Program-made: the position numbers and the translations under genes
Shown here: positions 12,601-22,593 of the stretch, piece by piece
Position numbering within the stretch: position 1 is the stretch's first letter
Layout: each line of letters begins with the position of its first letter
Source: Pomacea canaliculata
Taxonomy: Eukaryota > Mollusca > Gastropoda > Architaenioglossa > Ampullariidae
Reading direction: 5' to 3'
NCBI RefSeq assembly: GCF_003073045.1
Contig: NC_037590.1
Location: forward strand, 36,076,751 to 36,140,750
Length of the DNA: 64,000 bases
The notes under the pieces: generated by a model
What the model was told of the DNA's origin: nothing
Database searches by the model: none
Seen by the model: only the letters and a program-made list of their open reading frames with translations

Positions 12601-13288
12601 AAACATACCGGCAATTTTCTAAAAAAAAAAACAACAAAAAAACAACAACAACAACAAAAACAAAGTGCAAGCTTCTAGCACAGTACTGTAGTTCATTCAC
12701 TTGCCTTTATGATGTTAGTCATTCCATCTTGACTATCTTCCCTTTATACTTTCTGTGTGTAGGGGGAGGGGATGGGTGCCGACGCGCTTGTGCTCAAGGG
12801 AATAGCAATGTTCATAATATTCACCTGCCGCAAATATATTTTATAGAATTAAAAATTGTGTAACTATTTACAGAGTTATAGGCAAATCTAAGCCTGTTGG
12901 TGGTGCAGCTCCAGCGTTTGTAAATTATCAAGCACCTATGGAACCAGCAGTGTTTGTTGATGGTTGGGAAAAAACTAGATCATGTTCTGTGAAGAGTTAT
13001 ATGGATCAATGTTTCATAAATTTTTTTCAGACAAAATAACATTATCTGAAAGTCTCCGTTACTCATTTCCTGCTTTAGCAGGATATGGACATGCAGAGTT
13101 GAGCTTAGCTTTGTAACCATTGCAAAATGTCATCTTGTATTAAGTTTTACTAAAAGAGAACCTTTTTCTTTCTGCACAGAAATGGCGCAGAGGAAGTGTT
13201 CAAAGCTTTGGGCGTTATACCGGGCTTGATGGAAGCTGTCATGATGCCTTTATTGGCAGAGGCACCTGAAAAAGTTAAGCCACTCTGA
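6639..13288 (+). CDS. FYVE zinc finger plus armadillo-like repeat protein (13 exons, 489 aa)
   Basis: Probable adaptor on PI3P-rich endosomal membranes. Exons: 6639-6808, 7042-7165, 7581-7679, 8177-8242, 8785-8850, 9384-9475, 9834-9931, 10699-10886, 11318-11392, 11662-11781, 12086-12217, 12466-12596, 13180-13288. All phases agree and the sum is exactly 490 codons including TGA. The FYVE finger spans about residues 58-118. It has the WxxD motif (W58-D61), RRRHHCRQCG (78-87), RVC (111-113) and all eight zinc cysteines (67, 70, 83, 86, 91, 94, 113, 116), so PI3P binding should be intact. Residues from about 140 to 480 form short Leu/Ala-rich helical repeats (GGVQALITL, QEVALKILAHLSTG, NAACLVANLATG) typical of ARM/HEAT solenoids. 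Intron 4 has a GC donor (AAG|GCAAGT). The first in-frame ATG after the stop at 6537 was chosen as start. I do not recognise a named vertebrate orthologue, and the partner is unknown. Confidence 0.88.
8268..8332. repeat. (AT)n low-complexity tract
   Basis: CTCTCTCTAAATATATAATATAAT-type sequence in intron 4 of the FYVE-ARM gene, just after its GC splice donor. Confidence 0.7.
9478..9866 (+). repeat. Decayed ~30-bp minisatellite forming FYVE-ARM intron 6
   Basis: Two near-identical 29-bp units sit at 9478-9506 and 9507-9535, sharing GTGACTGTCATCAAACTAGT. More diverged cousins follow (near 9544, 9576, 9627, 9657 and 9736), each with a CGTNACT/CATCGAA-like core. A second register of about 33 bp starts with GGATAT/C at 9768, 9801 and 9833. 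The third of these units is the acceptor and start of exon 7. The first unit begins inside the intron's own donor (GTAAGTGC). The unit positions are direct observations; common descent of the later units is inference. Confidence 0.6.
12618..12662. repeat. A-rich (CAA)n tract
   Basis: Poly-A and CAA repeats about 20 bp after the exon 12 donor of the FYVE-ARM gene. Confidence 0.7.
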
Positions 13289-14450
13289 ACATAAACTGCA
13301 TCAGGTGTACAGGAAACCAATCTATTCATTTGCTGGGATTTCATACTTCAGCTTCCTCTAAAACTTCAATGCCTTTGCCCCAATTTTTATTTTGTTAATG
13401 TTGCTTTGTTGAGTAAATGTTTTTCCAGATGCTAAAAAAAGTGTGCATCTGAGCTGCTTTTGTAATATAAAGCGTTTGCAACACAATATTAATCCATTGA
13501 ACTGATTCATGTCCACAATTTCACATTTTAAAAAGACTGATGTGCACAGGTCAAACTGTATCCGGCCAATCCTACTTTTATATAATTTGAATGTTTACAT
13601 CAAATAAAATATTACATGCAGTCACATAGCTATAAATACTTTATATTTTTCTAAAAATAAAGATATACATTTCATCATAAATTGTACTAAAATTACTCTA
13701 GCCTCTGTTTTCGTTGTTTTTCTCATCTCACTTGTATTTACTTTTTACTGATATCATTGTTACGTTACCTTCTTTTTGCACTTTTTCTACTGATCCGAAA
13801 TACAACTGATTAATCTCGACCCATAGTTTACAATAAATGTGCATGTTTCTATTTACACAAACCATCTGCACAATCTTAGATTAGTCCCATATTGCACTAT
13901 AGTATAGTGACTATACCATTAATCGTTTTCATAAATGTCATTCATTTGATGTCGTTTTCATAAAATGACTGCAAACTGTACTTTTCACCTAGAAATATTT
14001 AAAAATCTTCAAATAGACATACCCACCTTTTTAATGCTGCCTTTCTAAGAATAACAATACTAGAAGTTTCTCTTGTGCACTTTTATGAGTTTTAAAGCTA
14101 GCTACACCAAAATTAAGCTGATGGATGAGTACTTGTTAAAATTTAGTTTTTTATATTATTGTGGATACTTCACAACAGTCATTAGGTAGTTAAGTGGTTT
14201 ATAATGAAAATAGGAAGAGGGGCTAGACCATAGAATAGGTCTTTGAAAGCAAGTTGTCTGTAAAAGGAAAACATTAATGGAATGATATTCAGTTTGACAA
14301 GTAACAATAGAAACAAAAGCAAGGCAGGGCAAAAGAAAAAAAGGATTTATGGATATATATATATACTGTATATGTGTGTGTGCACGGCAACATGCAAAGA
14401 AAGATTTTAGCACTATTTATAGCCCCCAATCCCAGGTATGTCCCATAGCC
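13289..14450 (+). other. 3' UTR and downstream sequence of FYVE-ARM gene
   Basis: AT-rich non-coding sequence. The nearest canonical polyadenylation hexamer AATAAA is at 13603-13608, about 315 bp after the stop codon, with another AATAAA near 13657. The exact cleavage site cannot be read from DNA. I see no further gene before the retroelement relic at about 14470. Confidence 0.5.
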
Positions 14451-14469
14451 CCAGGATCACAGCAGCGTC

Positions 14470-14745
14470 AGTAGCGATGGCCAGACTCAATAAAATTTGG
14501 AATAGCAGAAAAGTCGCCTTCCACACCAAATTAGGCTTTACGATGTGCTTGTTGTGCCAGTTGTGCTGTATGGTTGTGAGACATGGACCCTGCTCATTGA
14601 ATTAGAGACAGATCAAAGTATTTAAATTTGAAATTAAATGCTTCAGGAGACACCTTCAGGTCTCCTACAGGGAGCAAAAGATGAACGACTTAACCTTGCC
14701 GAAGATGCTGCTCCAAGCTTACACGGAAGGTGGCCAATAGAGATG
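14470..14745 (+). mobile_element. RTE-like non-LTR retrotransposon relic (reverse transcriptase C-terminal part)
   Basis: Translation gives, in order, a RLNKIWNSRK-like segment, then VVLYGCETWTLL, then FRRHLQVSYREQ. These are hallmarks of the region after the polymerase core in RTE/BovB-type endonuclease-reverse transcriptases, which are abundant in invertebrates. The three blocks lie in different frames, and the second is followed by TAA and TGA stops. The copy is therefore dead, with at least two indels. No 5' endonuclease part or target duplication was found. It lies between the convergent FYVE-ARM and PGS1 genes. Confidence 0.75.
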
Positions 14746-15393
14746 AGTGACTAAGTTGAAGGAGCAGACAACTGTTCACTGGGGACCTTCTGATGCGGGC
14801 ACGAGACTGGCCCTGCTGGCTTAAGTTTACCTCTGCTGCACTCTATCATATCTCCCCTACCATTGGTACCCCTCATACCAGTTACAGGTTAAATGAATGT
14901 ATGAACTCCAGGTACACTTGTAAGGATTACACTGCCAAAAGGCCCATATGAATGGAACAGCAAGGTGGTGGGTGTAACATGAAAAGCAGCAAACAAGTCT
15001 GCAAAACTGCTATTTTGATTTTAAAGAATAAAGAATACTTAGGGTCTAAATGATGACACCATACAAACATGATTACCACCTCAAATCATACATGAATTGT
15101 TTATATAAACAAAGAACAATTCTTGTGACATACACAATTTTATTGAAGACAAAGCAAATCGACAGTTGAAGAATGTCTGAACATCCACTAATACAACCAT
15201 TCAGCTCTAATCATGCCATTCAGCTCTTGACCTGCACTACATGTCAACTGTGTTGTTTCAACAATCAAGAAGCCAACTACCCTTTTCTCTATTTCTCTCA
15301 CGCTGACACGCCCTCTAGCAATTCTCACTCACACTCTATTTATCTCATTCAAAAAATAAATACGTACATATATATTTTTGTTTTATACACAGT
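14746..15393. other. Intergenic DNA and PGS1 3' UTR
   Basis: No coding sequence seen. TTTATT at 15139-15144 reads AATAAA on the minus strand, about 250 bp beyond the PGS1 stop codon, and is the likely polyadenylation signal of PGS1. Confidence 0.5.
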
Positions 15394-18300
15394 TTAAAAG
15401 AAATGTTTAATAAAGCCAGTTACTAATGTCACCCAGTAAGGTACATGTCGGTCTGCTCGTCTAAACCTTTCTTCGGTGACCAGTACTGAAGGCTGGTATA
15501 ATCGTACATGTTCCTGAAATGACAACAATAGCCAGTTTATGTTCTATTCTTTCTTGACGTCCCTTTAAACATACACTACATCAACTGTTCCTAATTATAA
15601 ATTTTAATTAATATTTTTTAAACTTTGATAGTTGACTAAGACTTTGATTTTATGAGTGCGTTAGCAAGACTATAATATTTTGTATGACAACTACAGGATA
15701 TTAAAAAAAAGTTCTCTATATTTTTAAAATAACTGCTACCACTCTACCTCTTTCAGCTGTTTTTGGAGATTCTGGTTGTCTGTCACCATGGCAACTTGAC
15801 ATTCCAAATCCCTGTAAACTGATCTGTAACCTAAAATACCAAAACATACATGTAAATGGCCAAGAATGTATTTACTATTATTTCTTGCAAGATTTTGACT
15901 ATTTTCCAAGACTACCTATTTTAAAAGCGTAACTGTCAAAATTTTACCACAGACAGAAAGACAGAAGAGAACAAAAAAAGGTGAAGATCATTCCCTCAAT
16001 TTTTTTTTTTTAATAGGTCATTTGGGGAAATGAGGTAAAAGACACCAAACTTTTTCTTATAGGTTATTTTGGGAGATAAGGCACTTTTTTGGGGGGTGGG
16101 TGGGAAAGGGAAATGCCAGCTTTTTTGAGAAGGCGGTACCTATCCCCTTTCCATCTCCCTGCTAACCCAACCATCTGCACAGTCAGGTACACACTCAGGA
16201 AAGCTGGGTTGACTTGGCGAAAGTTTGTTGCATCACAGGAGTATCAAACTAGCGTGCCATTTGAGTTAAGATATCAGCGTTCTAACGACTTTGTTATCCA
16301 CTTTCCCTAGAAAGGCATGGCATGTGTACATCAAGATTAAAAAACTCTACAAGAACATCTGCGACATCAACCTTCTTGACATCAACTCTTAGTTCAGCAG
16401 GGTACACATTCAGACAAACTTGATTAGACCCCAGAGAACCTCTAGGGGTCAATTTTTCCTACATTAAACTCAAGAACAAGAAAATCTCAAGGTTAATTCC
16501 AAGGAAGTTGAATCATCAACCAAAGTCACAGAAAGTGTTCTTACCAAAATTTGGGGAGCCAATTAGTGTTAGTGAAGGCATAGTTTGTTCCGGTAGGTAG
16601 TACCACAGTCCTTTCACATGGAATGTCCATTTGTCACGAAAGTACTCAAAAAGCTGAATTCGCTGTGCCTGTTTGTAGGCCTGAACTTCCTGGAAAAACT
16701 GCCGAGCTATGTAGACATAAGCAGAGGGTACATAACCTGCTATTCCTTTTGCTCCATAAAAGCCATTGACCTACAGAACACAAAGAAGAGATACATTAAG
16801 TTTGCTTCCAGTTTTCAACACATCACAATACTGTCTTAAAGTGCATTATCCCAGAATTGTTGATCATTATTTTTCTCAAATATTTTAAGCAGGAATCTAA
16901 ATGTTCATAGACTTATGTACTTGAAATTGGAACAAGGATACAGTAACGATTGCCTGACCTCTGGTGATGCCATGAGCAAACGGTATCTAGCCAGCGATTC
17001 CTGTAGAATGACCTCCATATAGTGGTCTGTCAAATTAAAGTAGCCAGAAGCCAAAAGTATTTCATCATCCTTGGAGGATTCTCTCAACAACTGCAGAGTG
17101 ACTTGTTCATCATGCAGCACTCCTATGGGACCCATTTGTACCAGAGGATACACCCACGTATCATTCTTATCAGCAATGTTGCCACCATTTTGGACACCTG
17201 ACACTTGGGGTAAGTGTGGTCCAGCTGATCCATTTGTGGGAGATTTCATATCACCATTCCTTGAAGAGGAAAGAATAATCATATCAACTTTGCTGCAAGA
17301 ATATAAACTCGTCCGCAAAATACACTTTATTCCAAAATATTTAACTTTACACTGCACACTACAATTTCAAGTACCTCATCAGTTTTTTTCCTTTCCACTC
17401 TAATGAGTAGATCCTCTTAAATTACTTTATTGGTTCCCGATTTGTCTATTATTTGTTCACTATGATGAAATTCATTCCTTGCACTCATTTCTGCAATTTT
17501 TTTTTCATCCATTTATAATTCTACTGCAGGTACTTTATTCTTTTCCCAAGACAACTTACCCTTGCCAAAGTTTCTGCTGCGTCTGCATATGACGTTGAAG
17601 AACATCACTGATTCTGTCCCTTGCTGCGAGCTTAAATTTCATGTCGTCACCTTTACATATAACATATGCTCATTTAGTAGTAAACCATGCTGAGATGACC
17701 TTATATTTATCTAGCTGGTGATATGATCATTCAATGTTTCCCACCCATAAAATGCAAGGGGCTCTTAGAACTTCAATTAAAGTTGTTGTGGCATTTTCTG
17801 ACCCTAACTTAAAATTGTATGGATTTTTTTTTAGACATCAAAAAAAAAAAACTATTGGGGGTTTTAGTAAATAGTCACAGAAAAAGTATATATATGTACA
17901 TATTAATACTATCATGTTCTGGATCCCGGATGGCAAGAAACTATTTTAATTGCTATTTTCATGCTGTTTACATGTACAACCATATTAAGGTAATCAGCAA
18001 TATATCACATATATACAAAATATCACATGTAAAGTTTATTATAAAACGCCTTCTGCAATAAGACCTCAAACCTCATGTTTAATAGAGTCCTGATATAAAA
18101 TCTTTTATGTTCTCAGATCCCAGTCAATTTAACCAGATTTATATATGCTTCCATGCAATGGGAAACACTGCTATAACAAGTTTATCTTCTCCTTTACACT
18201 GTATAATTAGTACAGACCAAGGACAAAGTGTTACCTTTATAAGGATGAACACTGCACATTTTATGGAGCTTCAAAGTATCATCAGGCTGAAGGGAGAAAG

Positions 18301-21300
18301 AAAATGATGCAACTGCCTTGACAAGTTCATGAAAAAAATCTGCCATGCGCTTGCAATCACTGAAGAGAATATATCTGTCTTGTCGGTTGGTGAAATAATT
18401 TTCACTCAGATTTGCACTTTGAGAAAAAAAAAAAGTTAAGGGAAAAATAAAACATTTGACAGAAGAAATGAAGGAGTGGGTAATAACTGAGAAATATTCA
18501 ATGTTTTAACCTATTATTTAATTATGCTAAAACATTGTTTATAAAAAAACAAATAAATAAAAACAAAAATGCTGCTGAACTCTTGGTACACATAAAATAA
18601 GTTAGTTTTCATACCATTGCCACTTCTCAAAAATAAAAACAAAACAACAAGAGAAAGTCACAAACCGCTACAAATGTCTGTAGACCCTTGAAATACTTCC
18701 ATAACATTCTGGTCAGGATCAGACAAGCTGTGTACTTGAATAGCGCTAATTCCGTAACACATCCATACATAGCCATTTTTATTTAAGTTCCTAGTTCTTA
18801 GTAATCAATGCAATATTCTTATATCACCTCGTTTGATTGTTCTTTATTTACTTACCCACTGATAATCAAACTGTTGTCAACAAGATACACCTTCAAATGT
18901 GTGAGTCCAATAGTTTCATTAAAACGTTCTGGAACAATTTTCCTTAGCAGTCCTCTGAGGTCAGGTGTGTGGTAAAGGCTAACAGAAACAAGATGAGGAA
19001 ATTCTTTTATCAGACCTTGTAACATTGTGCGGGAGTTTATCTTTCCTCTTGATCCACGTGTCACATCAAGCAAGATATTAACCTCAAAGTCAGAGTTCTT
19101 CATGATGGCAGCATTCTTACATGCCTCATGGATGCTTGATACCTAAATCACAAATAAAGAGTATTTACAGATTTTTATTATGTATACAGATCAAAATGCC
19201 TAGTCTATTGTCTACATACATATGTACACACATGCTAGCACTTCTCATGCATGAACATTTATATGTACTTTTTCACTGGCAGACAAAAAAAAGTTGAATT
19301 TCTGAATAAGTCAAAGAAATTTTCCTTATTAGTTGCAAATTTTGCTAGTAATGTAGCTCAAACTAAAAATTTATTTTTTCTCTGTACATTTTGATGAATG
19401 GTGAGCAACAACCTTTTCTACAATTTTGTGCAGTAAGCAATCAATTCAGTCATAAAATTGCCAATTTTTTTGCAAAAGAATACTTTTATCAACAGCTGGT
19501 AGAAATATGATGATCAGAGAAAATGATGCAATGGTTACTTCTGACTTACTTGATTCTTTCTTAAAGTAGAAAATCTTTAAACTAATTGAAGTCTAATCCA
19601 AGCATATATTTCTCTGGAGAAAGGCATATGCAGGTTGACCTAAATTCTAACAGCTGATGAGACTGAAGGACACGCAGCTAATGCTACAGCTTGTAATGCA
19701 TGCTAAGGAGACATTGCCTAATCAGGGATCTTACATGCTGAAAAGACATTTTTTAATCAGGTTCTACTTTTGTGAAGATGTAGAAAACTCCTTTCACTTA
19801 TTCTTCCTTTGACTGGTTCTCCTCAGATCTAGGGTTTTAACATCTTATGGTTATGAAAAATTCAATCAACTCTTTAAAAATAATTTAGCACTTGTTAGAT
19901 TTAAATGCTTTTTGTTTTAAACACATACAAGTTCTTTTTCAAGAGGTCCGGTCCCAAGGTATAAGGATGCTAGTGTAATTCTCCGTTTAGCCTTTCTTGC
20001 TTTCACCTGTCAGATTAAAGAAAAACAAAAATTAAAATATTAGTTTAAGGCTAATGAGGAGAAAAACGAAGCTGCCTCAGGTATGAAGTGAATATGTAAG
20101 TTATTTAAAACAAACCTTATTCTTAATTTTACTGTTAACATGTTTAGTTTCTTACAAGCATGCAATATAACATTGTAAAACTTGCTAAGAATATGAACGT
20201 CACTTGTGGAAATCGGTATCAATTTATAAAATCTGCAGTGATGAAATATTAGAACACAAACCTTTAAAACCTCAAAGAATTGCGTTGGTTCTGTCAACAC
20301 TTGAACTTGATCACCACAGATGGGAAAACAGGGTGCATGCTGTCCAATCCATGAAAAGTATTGATATGTACTACTTGAAAAAGCATTACTGACTTGGTTT
20401 TCAGCAGAAGAAGCAATATCTGCTTCCAATGCTGATGCATCTGATGTTGTACCAGTCCCCAGAAATCTGAATAATATAGAAGATATGATGGTTTTAAAAC
20501 ATTCATTAAAGCATTAATATAATAAAATGCAAAATTTGTAAAGTGCACGCTCACAGTCCTAATGAGCATGCTCTTAGCACTTAAGAACAAGAATGAAACA
20601 TGGACAGCATACGAGGGACAGGAAAACAAATAACATATGAGCTATAAAAGAATAAACAACCATACTAAACGAAGCTTAAAATAAAATACAGAAAACATAA
20701 CAGGAACCTAATAACAAGAACAAGAGCTGAGAGTAACATGATAATGCAAAAAAAAGGGTGTGAAAAAGGACTAGCATTATGGGAAAGGTTGTTTGGAGTA
20801 ATGCTTAGGAATGAGGTGCATTTTCAGTGCACGTTTAAAGGATTCAATAGTAAGTGGGTGACGGATATGGAAAGGGAGAGAGTGCCGTTGTTTCGCTGCA
20901 CAATAACTAAAAATCCTGTGGCCATACATTGTTGTCTTGGTGACATGAATAGTAAGGAGACAAATCATCAGATGAGTTGTCTAGGTGGGATGTAATGGAA
21001 GAGCAGTTCAGAAAAATAATCAGGGCAGGTGAGAAATTAAAACACAGCATGGACAATTTGTACTTGATGCGAGAATGGATGGGAAGCTAGTGTAGAAAAC
21101 AAAAAAGAGGGGTGGCGTGGTCCCATTTCCTAGCTCTAAGCACCAGATGTGCAGCAGAACTCTGAACTTTCTGGAGTTGTTGAAGAAGGTATGCAGGGCA
21201 GCCAGCAAGCAAGGAGTTGCAATAATCAAGTCTGAATAAAACAAACGCACTGACAAGACTGTTGGTAGCGCGCATAGACAGAATGTGATGGATGGCAAAC

Positions 21301-21923
21301 ACCTGGTGTCTTCAAAGACCTGACCACAGTGAAACGGTGCAAACTCCCCTGGTATCTCAAGAGCATCAGGAAATACAATGACGACTATGCATGAATCTAT
21401 ATTAATGGCCAACCTCAGGAAGAAATGGTGATGAAAAAGTGGATCGCCATAATATTGTACTGCTTCTTCCAGAGAATATCAAACGATAACCAAGAGAATG
21501 ATTGTCGAGAGGTTTTGGAACTATCAACTATACTATACGGAGCTAAGGGTCTGACGATGAGAACATATCAAAACACGAGGTTTCAAATGAAACACTGATA
21601 TTGACATTGCTCGACGTTAAACCCAAACAGAAGGAGCTCTGTTATATCAGAAGCAATTAAAAAAGAAAATGAAAAAATTATTGAATTTATTTAGAAGTAA
21701 TATTTTTTCAAATCAGTTTTAAATGATCATTTTGATCGAAGTCAGTATTGATACTGATAACAGTATAGCTTCCATGGACAAGGATAACAGATATTTCCAT
21801 CATATTGGTTTATCCATTATTACACCATTCGTGTAATCGTCGAACAAATAATTACCTCTTCACAAGAGTTTGTACATTTCCCATTAAAATGAGCATACGA
21901 CTGCCTCGCCACGGGTAAGGCAT
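15394..21923 (-). CDS. PGS1: CDP-diacylglycerol-glycerol-3-phosphate 3-phosphatidyltransferase (phosphatidylglycerophosphate synthase 1), 10 exons, 546 aa
   Basis: Transfers the phosphatidyl group from CDP-diacylglycerol to glycerol-3-phosphate, giving phosphatidylglycerophosphate and CMP. This is the committed step to phosphatidylglycerol and cardiolipin in mitochondria. Minus-strand exons in order: 21856-21923, 20262-20466, 19929-20006, 18856-19142, 18235-18416, 17560-17650, 16959-17259, 16545-16770, 15748-15830, 15394-15513. All phases match, for 547 codons including TAA; animal PGS1 proteins are about 550 residues. It belongs to the phospholipase-D superfamily. HKD motif 1 is HLKVYLVD with H199, K201 and D206. 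Motif 2 is WTFHVKGLW with H455 and K457; the Asp position is not conserved, as I recall for other animal PGS1. Other family blocks are ASLYLGTGPLE, LLDVTRGSRG, PERFNETIGL, ASGYFNLT and LIGSPNFGYRSVYRDLE. The basic, hydrophobic N-terminus fits mitochondrial targeting. It is divergent from the dynein gene, and intron 1 hosts a retroelement. Confidence 0.95.
20738..21640 (-). mobile_element. Degraded jockey/CR1/L2-type non-LTR retrotransposon, 3' end of reverse transcriptase ORF
   Basis: On the minus strand at 21090-21300 the translation contains SAFVLFRLDYCNSLLAGCP, then LLQQLQKVQSSAAHLVLRAR and a DHATPL block. Further along, at about 20780-20920, it contains RHSLPFHIRH and IESFKRALKMHL. These are the conserved C-terminal blocks of jockey/CR1/L2-clade ORF2 proteins (the RLDYCNSLL...QNxAARL... 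FK..LKTHLF pattern). Stops and frame shifts separate the blocks, so the copy is not functional. It lies in PGS1 intron 1 (20467-21855) in the same orientation as PGS1. The outer boundaries are approximate. The motif CTCGACGTTAAACCCAAAC at about 21609-21627 may belong to the element or to another repeat. Confidence 0.75.
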
Positions 21924-22593
21924 GATGAAAGCACTGTCGATATGCTTGTTGCTTAGTACATGCTTTACTATGACGCAATAAGGCAGACGGAATTAAGGGG
22001 TTAATGCATGATTTTTTTTATTAAGTATTCTGTACTAATTTTTGCGTTGTATAAAATAGTCCAATATTAATTCAACACAGCTTTCTATTTAATAATACTA
22101 AAAATCATTTTTAGTTGGCTTTATTATGTAAGGGTTAAGATGCGGATCTCTTGTCGCAGGCGCTTCACAAAAATCACGAACTAATATCCCGTCCATGATA
22201 AAAATTCTGAAAGTCCTTGAAATTTACACATAAATTAAATTACATAAACTTATTTTTAAATATTCTTAGTTATATTTTGGCTAGTGACATCTTTTTGTTT
22301 AAATTTTAAAGGACTGAGAAGTACGAATCTATAATCTAAACCAGCTTTATTTTACATCGAGACTGTATCGTCCTAGCAACGATCCATGACAACAGGCCAG
22401 TGATGGACGCTAGCAAGGCCGCGGGGCGTTAAGACCACCACCCGCAAAAAAAGTGGTCGCCGAAAGATAATAAATGATCTATATGAACGCGAGATGTTGC
22501 ACAAGAAGTCTATAAAAATCTGAAAACCTGACTTTGTGATAAACGGTGTGAATTTACCATTTAAACGGTTGAAGATTGATCAACTCCTTGAAA
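21924..22593. promoter_or_regulatory. Divergent PGS1 / dynein heavy chain promoter region
   Basis: These 670 bp separate the PGS1 start codon (minus) from the dynein start codon (plus) and must include both 5' UTRs and at least the proximal promoters. On the dynein side, CTAGCAAC at 22373-22380 (within CGTCCTAGCAACG) resembles one good half of an RFX X-box, the known regulator site of ciliary genes. TTGTTTA at 22295-22301 resembles a forkhead (FOXJ1-like) core. No strong TATA box was found for either gene. Motif function is inference. Confidence 0.45.

Noticed and set aside
16089..16310. 73-codon plus-strand frame inside the PGS1 locus
   Set aside because: It lies antisense within a PGS1 intron, with low-complexity composition and no homology recognised.
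22369..22381. Full palindromic RFX X-box
   Set aside because: Only one half-site (CTAGCAAC) fits well. The left half deviates from the consensus, so it is reported only as a possible half-site.
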